Below are positions 26,662 to 35,709 of a DNA stretch of 64,000 nucleotides, in pieces. The stretch covers positions 248,001-312,000 of the forward strand of contig NZ_FNFO01000011.1 in the NCBI RefSeq assembly GCF_900100765.1, given 5' to 3'. The notes below the pieces were generated by a model. It saw nothing but the letters and a program-made list of their open reading frames with translations, searched no databases and was not told where the DNA came from. This DNA is from Catalinimonas alkaloidigena. Lineage in GTDB: Bacteria; Bacteroidota; Bacteroidia; Cytophagales; Flexibacteraceae. The first letter of the stretch is position 1. Each line of letters starts with the position of its first letter. A program made the translations under genes and the position numbers.

Positions 26662-27861
26662 ATGAACATTTTCGTGATCAATTCCGGCAGTAGCTCCATC
26701 AAGTACCAACTGTTTCAGATGCCGGGCGAGTCGCCCCTCTGCAATGGGATCGTCGAGCGAATCGGGCAGGAGCGGGGCGAGATCACCCACAAGGTGTACC
26801 GAAACGGAACGGAAGACGAGACGAAAACGACGGCGGCGTTTGCCGACCACGGGGCGGCCCTGGAAGCGGTGATGCAACTCCTGACCGACGCTCAGCATGG
26901 CGTCCTTCACGATCCCGGCGAGATTGAGGCGGTGGGGCATCGGGTGGTCCACGGGGGGGAGCGCTTTTCGGAAGCGACGGTGGTGACGGAAGAGGTAAAA
27001 CAAGAGATTGAGCGCCTGGCTTCGCTCGCGCCGTTGCACAATCCACCGAATCTGCTGGGCATTCGGGTGGCCGAGCAAATCTTTCCGCGGGCGCAACAGG
27101 TAGTCGTCTTCGACACGGCCTTTCACCAGACCATGCCCGAGCGGGCGTTTCGTTACGCCATTCCGAACGAATTTTACCGCCAGCAGCACATCCGCGTGTA
27201 CGGTTTCCACGGCACCAGCCACAAGTACGTCGCCGAACGGGCGACAGACTACCTGGGCAAGGCCGATGCCCGGCTCATCACCCTGCACCTGGGGAACGGC
27301 TGTAGCATGGCGGCGGTGCGCGGAGGGAAGTCGCTGGAGACGAGCATGGGCTTCACGCCGATGAACGGCCTCGTCATGGGCACCCGCTGTGGCGACATCG
27401 ATCCGTCGGTGCTTTTCTACCTGATCAACGACCGGGGCTACGACCCTGAGCAACTCAACACGCTTCTGAACAAGCAGAGCGGCATGCTGGGTCTGACCGG
27501 ACACAGCGACATGCGCGACATTGCCCGGGCGATGGACGACGGGAACCCGGAGGCCGCACTGGCCTACGCGATGTACACCTACCGCATTCGCAAGTACATC
27601 GGGGCGTATGGGGCGGTGCTCAACGGACTGGATGCGCTCGTTTTCACGGCCGGGGTGGGCGAGAACGATGCCCGCACCCGCGCAATGGCCTGCGCCGACC
27701 TCGATTTTCTGGGCATTCGCCTGGATGCCGCCAAAAACGAAGCCCGCGCCCGACACCTCCGCGAAATCAACGTGCCAGACGCGCCCATCAAAATTCTGGT
27801 CGTTCCTACCAACGAAGAACTGGAAATCGCCCGGCAATGCTTCGGGTTGTTAAAGGACTAG
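26662..27861 (+). CDS. ackA: Acetate kinase
   Basis: 399 residues. Catalyses acetyl phosphate + ADP to acetate + ATP in the cytosol. The ASKHA-fold signatures are complete: NIFVINSGSSSIKYQLF (2-18), VGHRVVHGGERFSE (about 92-105), VVFDTAFHQTMP, YGFHGTSHKYV (about 178-188), LITLHLGNGCSMAAVRGG and TAGVGENDARTR near 330. Length is standard. It is paired with pta upstream; the low-complexity tract between them may contain the ribosome-loading region because it runs right up to the ATG. Confidence 0.97.
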   Translation: MNIFVINSGSSSIKYQLFQMPGESPLCNGIVERIGQERGEITHKVYRNGTEDETKTTAAFADHGAALEAVMQLLTDAQHGVLHDPGEIEAVGHRVVHGGERFSEATVVTEEVKQEIERLASLAPLHNPPNLLGIRVAEQIFPRAQQVVVFDTAFHQTMPERAFRYAIPNEFYRQQHIRVYGFHGTSHKYVAERATDYLGKADARLITLHLGNGCSMAAVRGGKSLETSMGFTPMNGLVMGTRCGDIDPSVLFYLINDRGYDPEQLNTLLNKQSGMLGLTGHSDMRDIARAMDDGNPEAALAYAMYTYRIRKYIGAYGAVLNGLDALVFTAGVGENDARTRAMACADLDFLGIRLDAAKNEARARHLREINVPDAPIKILVVPTNEELEIARQCFGLLKD

Positions 27862-27920
27862 GAGAAATGTACGCCGCTGACCTCGGTGGACTGGAAAAGC
27901 GGCATTTGGGTAGGGATCGT

Positions 27921-27949
27921 TTGCTTTCTTCCAAAAATCCGTATCTTGC
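27921..27949 (+). promoter_or_regulatory. Promoter of the DUF1593 gene
   Basis: TTG at 27921-27923, an 18-bp spacer, then TATCTTGC at 27942-27949. This is close to the Bacteroidota sigma-ABfr pattern TTG-N19-TAnnTTTG. The -7 element is 42 bp before the ATG at 27991. Confidence 0.45.
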
Positions 27950-27990
27950 TTTTATTGTGTCGACCGGACACGTTAAGTAAACACCTACGC

Positions 27991-29493
27991 ATGCTCCCTT
28001 CCTTGCCCCGCCTGGTCTGGCTGCTTCTGTTGTGCAGCTGGACCGCTGTTGCCGCGACGGCCGCACCCAAACCCCGCACAGTGGTCACCACCGACGGCGA
28101 AGTCGACGACGTCGATACCTTCATTCGCATGTTGCTCTACGCCAACGAGTTCGACCTGGAAGCGCTGGTCTACAGCAGCTCGCAGTGGCACTACGCCGGC
28201 GACGGTCAGGGCACCCGCTTTACCTCCGAGATGCCCAATACGGCGAAGCGATACGGCGAGCGGACGGAACTGCGTTGGCCCGGTACCGACTGGATGGAAC
28301 GCTACATCGATCAGTATGCCGAAGTGTACCCCACGCTGAAGCAACACGCCGACGGCTACCCCACGCCCGACTACCTGAAAAGCATCGTTCGGGTGGGGAA
28401 CATCGAGTTCGAAGGGGAGATGGAAAAGGTGACGCCTGGCTCGGAATTTATCAAGCAGTTGCTGCTGGACGATGAACCGGGGCCGCTCTACCTGCAGATT
28501 TGGGGCGGCACGAACACGGTGGCGCGGGCGCTGAAGTCGATCGAGGAGGAATACCAGGGTACGCCGCAGTGGGGCCAAATTTACCGGAAAGTGTCGGACA
28601 AGGCGGTGCTCTATACGGTGCTCGACCAGGATGCCACCTACCAGAAATACGTCGCGCCGCACTGGCCCGAAATCCGCGTGTTTTACAATTCCGATCAGTT
28701 CTGGAGCTTCGCGTACCTGTGGCCGCGCGTGGTGCCCGCCGAGCTGAAGACCTACCTGCGTGGAACGTGGTTTGCCGAGCACATCAAGTTCGATCACGGT
28801 CCGCTGCTGGCGTCGTATTTCCTCTGGGGCGACGGGCAGCAGATCAAAGGCGACCCGGAGCATACGCACGGGCAGCCCGACGCCGGAAAGCAGTATGGAC
28901 TGCAGCAGTATGACTTCATCTCCGAAGGCGATTCACCGGCCTATTTCTTTCTGCTGGACGTCGGCTTGCGGAGTCGCGAAGACCCGTCGTACGGCGGATG
29001 GGGCGGACGCATGGTGCCCTCGCCGACCAACCCCCGCCGCTGGGAAGATGGTCCCCAGGTGAAAGATTACAACCCCTACGTCGACTCGGCCGAGACGACC
29101 TATCCGCAGACGCGCTGGATCGATGTGATTCAGAATGACTTCGCCGCTCGTGCCGACTGGTGCGTTCAGTCCTACGAGGAGGCCAATCACGCGCCGACCG
29201 TCTCGGTAAAGCATGCGCTGGACCTCACCGCCAAACCCGGCCAGAAACTCACCTTGAAAGGCGCTGCCCAGGACCCCGACGGCGATCCGGTCCAGTTTCG
29301 CTGGTGGCAGTACCAGGAGGCGGGCACGTATCCGGGAAACGTCACCCTTCTAAAACCTGAGCAGACCCAGGCGGCCGTTACCGTTCCCGCCGATGCGAAA
29401 CCCGGCCAGACGATTCACCTCATCCTGGAAGGCACCGACGGCGGCTCGCCGGCCCTCACCCGCTACCAACGCGTCATCGTCACGGTGAAGTAG
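27991..29493 (+). CDS. DUF1593 nucleoside-hydrolase-like secreted protein
   Basis: 500 residues. A signal peptide (about 1-25, ending AVAATA) precedes a DUF1593 domain related to inosine-uridine nucleoside hydrolases. The N-terminal Asp-rich metal site is replaced by RTVVTTDGEVDDVDTFIRML, retaining several Asp of the DxDxxxDD-like pattern. A C-terminal beta-sandwich follows (about 400-500: GQKLTLKGAAQDPDGDPVQFRW, read in parts), of the Ig/cadherin-like type. The start at 27991 gives the signal peptide; the longer in-frame start does not. Such proteins are often in polysaccharide loci and are sometimes annotated as cellulose-binding. Substrate unknown. Confidence 0.82.
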   Translation: MLPSLPRLVWLLLLCSWTAVAATAAPKPRTVVTTDGEVDDVDTFIRMLLYANEFDLEALVYSSSQWHYAGDGQGTRFTSEMPNTAKRYGERTELRWPGTDWMERYIDQYAEVYPTLKQHADGYPTPDYLKSIVRVGNIEFEGEMEKVTPGSEFIKQLLLDDEPGPLYLQIWGGTNTVARALKSIEEEYQGTPQWGQIYRKVSDKAVLYTVLDQDATYQKYVAPHWPEIRVFYNSDQFWSFAYLWPRVVPAELKTYLRGTWFAEHIKFDHGPLLASYFLWGDGQQIKGDPEHTHGQPDAGKQYGLQQYDFISEGDSPAYFFLLDVGLRSREDPSYGGWGGRMVPSPTNPRRWEDGPQVKDYNPYVDSAETTYPQTRWIDVIQNDFAARADWCVQSYEEANHAPTVSVKHALDLTAKPGQKLTLKGAAQDPDGDPVQFRWWQYQEAGTYPGNVTLLKPEQTQAAVTVPADAKPGQTIHLILEGTDGGSPALTRYQRVIVTVK

Positions 29494-29660
29494 CCTAGAT
29501 GCAGAGGGCATAGCGCAGAGGGCGAGGAAATGAATGAATCAGTGAATTACAGCATGAGTGAATAGCGCGGGGCGCAGAGGGCATAGCGGGTAATGGGTAA
29601 GGTGTGAGGTGGTGAATGAGTGAGTACGAGGCGCTTGGAGTGGAGGGCAGAGTGACGTCC
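29494..29660 (+). repeat. GC-rich intergenic repeat, copies 2 and 3
   Basis: Noncoding stretch after the DUF1593 gene built of related words: GCAGAGGGCATAGCGCAGAG (29501 on), then ATGAGTGAATAGCGCGGGGC at 29554 and GAGGCGCTTGGAGTGGAGGG near 29628. The last two recall different halves of copy 1 at 26441-26474. Confidence 0.5.
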
Positions 29661-29867
29661 GACGGCTTGAAGGCGAACGCAAGCGGCCGTCGGTCGGCTG
29701 GAGAAGAAAACAGACAGCCCTCGGAAGTGGGCAATAAACACGAGTAGGCGTTTCTATATGGCAGGGCGAACACGTTGTCCTGATACACCAATCACTTACT
29801 TAACCGATAACCAAAACGCAGTGAGAGGCGATGTTCCCAACCAAGTGTGCTCCATCTCTTTCAAGAT

Positions 29868-29936
29868 TCTTTGAACTCTGAACTCTGAACTCAAAACTCC
29901 TAACTCTACACTTTTAACTTCCAAACCTACAACCTG
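29868..29936 (+). repeat. Degenerate AACTCT/AACCT tandem tract, copy 2
   Basis: Tract of imperfect units such as GAACTCT, GAACTCT, GAACTCA, TAACTCT, TAACTTCC, AAACCT and CAACCTG, ending about 12 bp before the ATG at 29948. It is organised like the tract before ackA. Confidence 0.5.
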
Positions 29937-29947
29937 ATCATCCCACC

Positions 29948-31594
29948 ATGAAACAACCTTTACGCGTATTGCTACTGCTTGTCTTGCTTCCGCTGGCGCT
30001 TCGGGCGCAGGAGGTGATGTTTGAGGCCGAGCGCCCCGGCTGGCTGCAAAAGGCCGAACAGTACAAACCGAACTTGCAGGAGACGATCCACCGCCCGCTG
30101 CATACCGTCCGGCTGGTGGAAGATGCGGCGGCATTTCAGGGCTGGAAGGCAGTAGAGGCACTGCCGATGGACAGCGTCTACGAGCGTTCATTTAAGGGGC
30201 AGTCGGGTGTGGTGCTGGACTTCGGTGAGCACCTGACGGGTTACTTCTCTTTTTCGCTGGCGGCCCTGCGCGGCACGTCCGACGCGCCGTCCCGCTTCCG
30301 CCTCACGTTCGGCGAGGTGCCGTCGGAACTGGCGACACCGTTCGATCCCTATCCCGGTTCGCTGAGCCGGGCGTGGTTGCAGGACGAAGTCATCACCGTG
30401 ATGCACATTCCCGATACGATCACGCTGGAGCGGCGCATGTCGTTTCGCTACCTGAAGATTGAGCTGCTGGGCAGTTCGCCCTACTTCGATTTCCGCATCG
30501 CCGACCTGCAGTTCCGGGCGGTGACGTCGGTCGGGGAGATGCCGCCGGCGCTGGCTGCGGGGACCGATCCGCTCGTCACGCAGATCGACAGCATCGGGTT
30601 GCTGACCCTGAAAGAGTGCATGCAGACGGTCTACGAAGACGGACCGAAGCGCGACCGCCGTCTCTGGATCGGCGATCTGTACCTGGAATCGCTCGCCAAC
30701 GTCTATTCGTTTCAGAACCACGACCTCACCAAACGGTGCTTTTACCTGCTGGCGGGGCTGTGCCGGGAAGATGGGTTCCTCTATTCCAACGCCTTCGAGA
30801 CGCCCGAGCCTCATGCGCAACGCGGCGCGCCCTTCCTGTTCGACTATTCGTTGCTCTACAACGTATCGCTCTACGACTACCTGCAAGCCACCGGCGACCG
30901 CGCCACCGCCGAAGACCTCTGGCCCGTGGCCAAACGGCAGATGGACCACATCACCACGTACCTGAACGATGAGGGTTTGTTCGATCATCAGACGGCGACG
31001 GCCAACCGCTGGTGGTTGTTTGTGGATTGGAACGACCAACTCGACCGGCAGGCGTCCCTGCAGGGCATCATGATTTTGGCGATGAAACGGACGTACGCGC
31101 TGGCGCAGCAACTCGGCCGGGAAGGGGAGGTAACGCAACTGCCCGGGCTCATCAAAACCATGACCAACGCCGCCCGGAAGCATCTGTACCAGAAAGGGAC
31201 GGGTTTGTTCGTCAGTGGACCCGACCGGCAGGTATCGTATGCCTCGCAGGCGTGGATGATCTTGAGCGGGGTAGCCACCAAAGCACAAGGGAAACGCGCC
31301 CTGCGTGCGTTGCAGACCCAGCCGAACGCCGTGCGGCCCGGCGCACCCTATTTGTACCACTATTACGTGGAAGCGCTGATTGCCTGCGGGTTGACGGACG
31401 AAGCCCGCACCGCCGTTGTCGAGTACTGGGGCGGCATGGTGAAGAAGGGCGCGGATACGTTCTGGGAAGTCTACGACCCGACGAACGAGCGCCTGTCTCC
31501 TTACAATTTCTTTCCGGTCAACAGCTACTGCCACGCCTGGAGCTGCACACCCGTCTACTTCATCCGCAAGTACCCGGAGATTTTTCAGCGGTAG
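29948..31594 (+). CDS. Alpha-L-rhamnosidase-like six-hairpin glycosidase (GH78-type)
   Basis: 548 residues. The signal peptide ends LALRAQ (about 20). A beta-sandwich region (about 75-180, VVLDFGEHLTGYFSFSL) precedes an (alpha/alpha)6 barrel. The catalytic-acid segment of rhamnosidases is recognisable as YEDGPKRDRRLWIGDLYLES (about 227-246). Conserved barrel blocks follow: WWLFVDWN, YHYYVEAL and CHAWSCTPVYF near the C-terminus. It is shorter than full GH78 enzymes, lacking extra N-terminal beta domains, so it belongs to a compact sugar-hydrolase-like subgroup. It would remove terminal rhamnose from pectin or glycosides, consistent with the PL11 lyase 11 kb upstream. Confidence 0.82.
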   Translation: MKQPLRVLLLLVLLPLALRAQEVMFEAERPGWLQKAEQYKPNLQETIHRPLHTVRLVEDAAAFQGWKAVEALPMDSVYERSFKGQSGVVLDFGEHLTGYFSFSLAALRGTSDAPSRFRLTFGEVPSELATPFDPYPGSLSRAWLQDEVITVMHIPDTITLERRMSFRYLKIELLGSSPYFDFRIADLQFRAVTSVGEMPPALAAGTDPLVTQIDSIGLLTLKECMQTVYEDGPKRDRRLWIGDLYLESLANVYSFQNHDLTKRCFYLLAGLCREDGFLYSNAFETPEPHAQRGAPFLFDYSLLYNVSLYDYLQATGDRATAEDLWPVAKRQMDHITTYLNDEGLFDHQTATANRWWLFVDWNDQLDRQASLQGIMILAMKRTYALAQQLGREGEVTQLPGLIKTMTNAARKHLYQKGTGLFVSGPDRQVSYASQAWMILSGVATKAQGKRALRALQTQPNAVRPGAPYLYHYYVEALIACGLTDEARTAVVEYWGGMVKKGADTFWEVYDPTNERLSPYNFFPVNSYCHAWSCTPVYFIRKYPEIFQR

Positions 31595-31662
31595 TCGGGA
31601 ACGGCATACGCTACCCCGCCGCACCGGAATGCGTTGACCACTCGGGCGGTAAGACGGAAGGG

Positions 31663-32085
31663 TTACTGACGCATCTTCAGCATGTAGTCGGCGGAGTGTT
31701 TGCCCGAGCCGTACACCAGAAAGAAGCAGGACAGCAACAAGGCAGCTGAGGCCTGCACCAGGTTGCTCACGTTCATGTCGCCGATGAAGTTGAGCAGCAC
31801 GGCCGCGATCAGGATCGGCAGTTGAATCAGAATGCTGAGGCGGGTCAGCAGCCCGATGGCAATCAGCAGCCCACCGAACAGGTGTACCATCGCGATGTAG
31901 TGGACGATGATCATGGTCCAGCCGAACGTGTCGATCGGATCGAGCACGCGGATAATCTGTTCGGTTTGCGTCATGAAATCGATGCCCTTGTAGAAAAGGA
32001 AGCCCCCCAGGGCGATGCGGAGAAAATCGAAGCCGACGTTGGTGTGGGCATTGGCCCACTTGTTGAGTCTGACGATGGTATCCAT
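31663..32085 (-). CDS. DoxX-family membrane protein
   Basis: 140 residues with four predicted membrane segments: FDFLRIALGGFLFYKGIDF (about 18-36), TMIIVHYIAMVHLFGGLLIAIGLL (read in parts), LIQLPILIAAVLLNFIG and AALLLSCFFLVYG. The layout and the first-helix RxxLGxxFxxxG pattern fit DoxX/DUF417-like proteins, often linked to oxidative stress or quinone chemistry. The start at 32085 (MDTIVRL) is preferred: a promoter pattern lies just upstream at 32111-32141, inside the longer possible frame. Convergent with the rhamnosidase gene. Confidence 0.82.
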   Translation of the reverse strand: MDTIVRLNKWANAHTNVGFDFLRIALGGFLFYKGIDFMTQTEQIIRVLDPIDTFGWTMIIVHYIAMVHLFGGLLIAIGLLTRLSILIQLPILIAAVLLNFIGDMNVSNLVQASAALLLSCFFLVYGSGKHSADYMLKMRQ

Positions 32086-32110
32086 GAGGTGTGGTGCGTT
32101 GGTTGTTGAG

Positions 32111-32141
32111 AAAAGGTAGCGTTTAATTTCCTCATTTTCAA
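32111..32141 (-). promoter_or_regulatory. Promoter of the DoxX gene
   Basis: On the minus strand TTG (32141-32139), a 20-bp spacer, then TACCTTTT (32118-32111), close to TTG-N19-TAnnTTTG. It lies 26 bp upstream of the chosen start. Confidence 0.45.
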
Positions 32142-32216
32142 GGGCTTGGCTAGGCCTCTTTTTAGTTCGTCCCACCACAGGCGGCCGAAGTGATGGCCCG
32201 GAAAAGGAGAGGGGTA

Positions 32217-32247
32217 TTGTCGCCCCCCGTGCCGGAACCTACCTTTA
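32217..32247 (+). promoter_or_regulatory. Promoter of the GNAT gene
   Basis: TTG at 32217-32219, a 20-bp spacer and TACCTTTA at 32240-32247, ending 28 bp before the ATG at 32276. It resembles the divergent DoxX promoter in spacing and -7 sequence. Confidence 0.45.
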
Positions 32248-32275
32248 TCCGCTACTACGTTTTCCCCGTTACTTC

Positions 32276-32785
32276 ATGACCCGACTTGAGACCGACCGCC
32301 TGGTGCTGACCGAACTCACCCTGGCCGATGCGCCCTTCATGCTCCACCTGCTCAACACGCCTGCCTGGTTGCAATACATCGGCGACCGGGGCGTGCGCAC
32401 GGTCGATCAGGCCGAAACGTATCTCCTCAAAGGCGCGCTCCGCAGCTACGAAACCAGCGGCTTTGGTTTCTACCGCACGGCCCTGAAAACGGACGACACG
32501 CCCATCGGCATCTGCGGCCTGGTCAAACGCGATTTCCTGGACGACGTTGACATCGGGTTTGCGTTTCTGCCGGCGTACGTCGGGCAGGGCTATGGCTTTG
32601 AGGCCGCGCAGGCCACACTGACGTACGCCACGCAGACCCTCGGTTTCCGGCGGCTGGTCGGCATCGTGTCCGAGCAAAACCAACCCTCCGTACGGCTGCT
32701 GCAAAAGCTGGGCTTCCGCTACGAACGACACATGCGCGTACCCGGCGAAGACAAAGAAGTGCTGTTGCTGGGGCAGACGTGGTAG
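32276..32785 (+). CDS. GNAT-family N-acetyltransferase (RimJ/RimL-like)
   Basis: 169-residue acetyltransferase that transfers acetyl from acetyl-CoA to an amine. N-terminal ETDRLVLTELTLADAPFML (3-21) is the usual RimJ/RimL opening. The acetyl-CoA-binding motif A is represented by VGQGYGFEAAQATLTYA (about 102-118), and VRLLQKLGFRYERHM (about 140-154) is the conserved C-terminal helix-strand. No export signal. The acceptor (protein N-terminus, antibiotic or small molecule) cannot be told. Confidence 0.9.
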   Translation: MTRLETDRLVLTELTLADAPFMLHLLNTPAWLQYIGDRGVRTVDQAETYLLKGALRSYETSGFGFYRTALKTDDTPIGICGLVKRDFLDDVDIGFAFLPAYVGQGYGFEAAQATLTYATQTLGFRRLVGIVSEQNQPSVRLLQKLGFRYERHMRVPGEDKEVLLLGQTW

Positions 32786-32816
32786 TGCCGGCGCGCCGCT
32801 GCGAGCGCCCTGGCCA

Positions 32817-33194
32817 TTACCGGTGCAGTTGCGCCAGTTTGAACTGAAACACCCGCCCGATGTGCGTGGCGCGTTGCTTGGCTTCGTCGGCGACCGGGCC
32901 GGCAAAAAGCTCGTCGATGGTGGCGTGGAACAGGTTCAACCAGCGGGCAAAGTGCAGCGCGTTGATGGGCAGCGGCACGTGTTTACGAAACGGATTGCCC
33001 TGATAGCTGCGCTCGCCCAGCAGCATCGAGGCCCAGAACTGGTACATAACGGGCAAATGATGCTCCCAGTCGACGGCCGCCACACCGTTGAAAATCGGGG
33101 CCAGCACGCCGTCTTCGTTTACCTTTCCGTAAAACGTCTGCACCATCCGTTCGATGTCGGCGCGGGTCTGAATGTCGGGGCGAGGTTCGGGCAT
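32817..33194 (-). CDS. Group III truncated haemoglobin
   Basis: 125-residue haem protein for O2 or NO handling in the cytosol. Group III features are RADIERMVQTFYGKVNEDGVLAPIF (helices A-B, about 10-34, read in parts), WEHHLPVMYQFWASMLLG with the distal-pocket region (about 44-61), and LHFARWLNLFHATIDELF (about 80-97) containing the probable proximal His. The start at 33194 (MPEPRPD) is chosen over an upstream in-frame start because a -7-like TACTTTTG lies between them at 33220-33213. Confidence 0.9.
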   Translation of the reverse strand: MPEPRPDIQTRADIERMVQTFYGKVNEDGVLAPIFNGVAAVDWEHHLPVMYQFWASMLLGERSYQGNPFRKHVPLPINALHFARWLNLFHATIDELFAGPVADEAKQRATHIGRVFQFKLAQLHR

Positions 33195-33212
33195 AATCAG
33201 AAAGCGTGAACA

Positions 33213-33220
33213 CAAAAGTA
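33213..33220 (-). promoter_or_regulatory. -7 box of truncated haemoglobin gene
   Basis: Minus-strand TACTTTTG matches TAnnTTTG exactly, 19 bp upstream of the ATG. No convincing -33 TTG at the right distance. Confidence 0.35.
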
Positions 33221-33294
33221 AACCAGAACCCAATAGTGCAGAAAAACTTCTGAAGAAGTCGCGTACGAACGAATGAGGTTCGGACGGGCTTTTT

Positions 33295-33302
33295 TAGCTT
33301 TG
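33295..33302 (+). promoter_or_regulatory. -7 box of tex
   Basis: TAGCTTTG matches TAnnTTTG and is identical to the box before pta (24275-24282). It lies 33 bp before the ATG of tex. Confidence 0.4.
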
Positions 33303-33334
33303 CAGGCTGATTAGGTGCTGAGTTAGAATCACTG

Positions 33335-35647
33335 ATGAACCATTTTGAAAAAATTGCTGCCGAGTTGCAGCTGACTCCTTCCCAGGTGGAAACCACCGTT
33401 CGGTTGCTGGACGAAGGAGCCACGGTCCCTTTCCTGGCCCGCTACCGCAAAGAAGCGACCGGTAGTCTCGACGAAGTCGCCATCGCGAACGTGCGCGACC
33501 GCGTGCAGCAGCTGCGTGAGTTGGACCAGCGGCGGGACTCGATCTTGAAATCGCTGGAGACCAACGGCCACCTAACCGACGAATTGCGCGAGAAGGTAGA
33601 ACAGGCCGAAACGCTGTCGTCGCTCGAAGACTTGTACCTGCCGTACCGCCCGAAGCGCCGCACCCGCGCCACCATCGCCAAGGAAAAAGGATTGGAGCCG
33701 CTGGCATATCGGCTGTATTTGCAGGATCAGTTCGACCTGACCGAAGCTGCCCAGGTCTTTATCGATCCGGAAAAAGGCGTCACCAACGTCGACGAAGCGT
33801 TGGCCGGGGCGCGCGACATTCTGGCGGAACAGATTGCCGAAGAGGCCGACGCACGTGCCGCCATTCGGGAATTGTTCCTGAAGGAGGGCACGATTCGCAG
33901 CCGCGTGGTGCCGGGAAAAGAAGAAGAAGGTCAGAAGTACAAAGATTACTTCGAGTGGGAAGAGCGCCTTGCCGAGGCGCCGTCGCACCGGGTACTGGCC
34001 CTGCGCCGGGGGGAGAAAGAAAGCATTCTGCTGCTCGACATCGAGCCGGAAGAAGAGGAGGCCCTGAACCGCCTCGAACGGCACTTCATTCACGCCACGA
34101 CGCCCGCCGCCGACCAAATGCGGATGGCGATCAAAGACGGGTACAAGCGCCTGATGAAGCCTTCGCTCGAAACGGAAGTGCGCCTGCAAAGCAAACTGAA
34201 GGCCGACGAAACGGCCATTCGGGTGTTTGCCGACAACCTGCGCGAACTGCTGCTGACCGCGCCGCTGGGACAAAAACGTGTGCTGGCGCTCGACCCTGGT
34301 TTTCGGACGGGCTGTAAGGTCGTCTGCCTCGATGCACAAGGCAAACTGCTGCACCATACGGTCATCTACCCGCACGAGCCGCAGCGTCAGACCGCCCGCT
34401 CGGAAGCCACGCTCAAGCAATTAGTGGCGGAGTACAACATCGAAGCCATTGCCATCGGGAACGGTACCGCCAGCCGCGAGACCGAAACGTTTGTGCGCGG
34501 CCTCGACCTGCCGGGGCGTCCGCTCGTGGTGGTGGTGAACGAAAGTGGCGCGTCGATCTACTCGGCGTCGGCCGTGGCGCGTGAAGAATTTCCCGACCAG
34601 GATGTGACCGTCCGCGGTGCGGTGTCGATCGGTCGCCGGTTGATGGACCCCCTTGCCGAACTCGTAAAGATCGATGCCAAGTCGATCGGGGTGGGGCAGT
34701 ATCAGCACGACGTGGACCAGACTGCGCTGAAAAACAGCCTCGACGAAACGGTGGTAAGTTGCGTGAGCCGCGTGGGGGTTGAGGTAAATACGGCCAGCAA
34801 GCAACTGCTGACCTACGTGGCGGGGCTGGGGCCTTCGCTGGCGAACAACATCGTTACCTATCGCAACGAACACGGCCCGTTCCCGGACCGGCAGTCGCTG
34901 AAAAAAGTCCCCCGGCTGGGCGAAAAGGCGTTTGAACAGGCCGCAGGCTTCCTGCGCATCCGGGGCGGTGAATCGCCGCTCGACGCCAGCGCCGTCCACC
35001 CCGAAAGCTACCCGCTGGTCGAATGGATGGCCAACGACCTGGGCTGTGACATTTCGCAACTGATGCGCGATGCCTCGCTCCGGCAAAAAATCGACCTGAA
35101 CCGGTACGTGACCGCGACGGTGGGGCTGCCTACGCTCCGCGATATCCTGGACGAACTTGCCAAGCCGGGCCGCGATCCGCGCGAGCAGTTCCAGGCCTTC
35201 CAGTTTACCGAAGGTGTCAACAGCATCCAGGACCTGCGCGTCGGGATGCGCCTGCCGGGCATCGTCACCAACGTAACCGCCTTCGGTGCGTTTGTCGACG
35301 TCGGGGTGCACCAGGACGGCCTCGTGCACATCAGCCAGCTGGCCGACCGCTACGTGGGCGATCCGAACGAAGTGGTGAAGGTACAGCAGCAGGTAGAAGT
35401 GACGGTGATCGAAGTCGATGTCGCTCGCAAGCGCATTTCCCTGTCCATGAAGAAAGAAGAAGCGCCCGCAGCCAAAGACGCGGCGCCCAAAGAAAAGCGC
35501 GACAAAGGCGGCCGCCCTACGGGGAAGCCGCAAAACGAGAAAAAAGGACAGGGCGGCGGCCGCAACCGGCCGGAGCGTTCGCAGAAGTCCGACTTGTCGA
35601 TGGAAGAAAAACTGGCGATGCTCCGCTCTAAATTTGGCAAGGAGTAG
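33335..35647 (+). CDS. tex: Tex-family transcription accessory protein
   Basis: 770-residue nucleic-acid-binding protein related to Tex/Spt6. Expected order: N-terminal helix-turn-helix region (TPSQVETTVRLLDEGATVPF, 13-32), central YqgF-like RNase H fold (VLALDPGFRTGCKVVCLD, about 314-331), helix-hairpin-helix (VNTASKQLLTYVAGLGPSLA near 488 and GPFPDRQSLKKVPRLGEKAF), and C-terminal S1 domain (about 636-705: VGMRLPGIVTNVTAFGAFVD). A basic Lys/Gly/Pro-rich tail ends it. Full family length. It is monocistronic, ending in a bidirectional terminator. Confidence 0.96.
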   Translation: MNHFEKIAAELQLTPSQVETTVRLLDEGATVPFLARYRKEATGSLDEVAIANVRDRVQQLRELDQRRDSILKSLETNGHLTDELREKVEQAETLSSLEDLYLPYRPKRRTRATIAKEKGLEPLAYRLYLQDQFDLTEAAQVFIDPEKGVTNVDEALAGARDILAEQIAEEADARAAIRELFLKEGTIRSRVVPGKEEEGQKYKDYFEWEERLAEAPSHRVLALRRGEKESILLLDIEPEEEEALNRLERHFIHATTPAADQMRMAIKDGYKRLMKPSLETEVRLQSKLKADETAIRVFADNLRELLLTAPLGQKRVLALDPGFRTGCKVVCLDAQGKLLHHTVIYPHEPQRQTARSEATLKQLVAEYNIEAIAIGNGTASRETETFVRGLDLPGRPLVVVVNESGASIYSASAVAREEFPDQDVTVRGAVSIGRRLMDPLAELVKIDAKSIGVGQYQHDVDQTALKNSLDETVVSCVSRVGVEVNTASKQLLTYVAGLGPSLANNIVTYRNEHGPFPDRQSLKKVPRLGEKAFEQAAGFLRIRGGESPLDASAVHPESYPLVEWMANDLGCDISQLMRDASLRQKIDLNRYVTATVGLPTLRDILDELAKPGRDPREQFQAFQFTEGVNSIQDLRVGMRLPGIVTNVTAFGAFVDVGVHQDGLVHISQLADRYVGDPNEVVKVQQQVEVTVIEVDVARKRISLSMKKEEAPAAKDAAPKEKRDKGGRPTGKPQNEKKGQGGGRNRPERSQKSDLSMEEKLAMLRSKFGKE

Positions 35648-35674
35648 TCGTTGCCTTCCTGACGTCTAACGCAC

Positions 35675-35709
35675 AGCCCATTTCTGCCCAGGCGGAAATG
35701 GGCTTTTTT
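35675..35709. terminator. Bidirectional intrinsic terminator
   Basis: AGCCCATTT (35675-35683) pairs with AAATGGGCT (35696-35704), then a T run. It serves tex and, with A-rich flank, possibly the convergent sulfotransferase, whose stop overlaps its edge. Confidence 0.8.

Noticed and set aside
16899-31594. A single polysaccharide utilisation locus joining PL11, GH78 and DUF1593
   Set aside because: No SusC/SusD pair and unrelated genes (aldo/keto reductase, pta, ackA) lie between; the enzymes are only loosely grouped.
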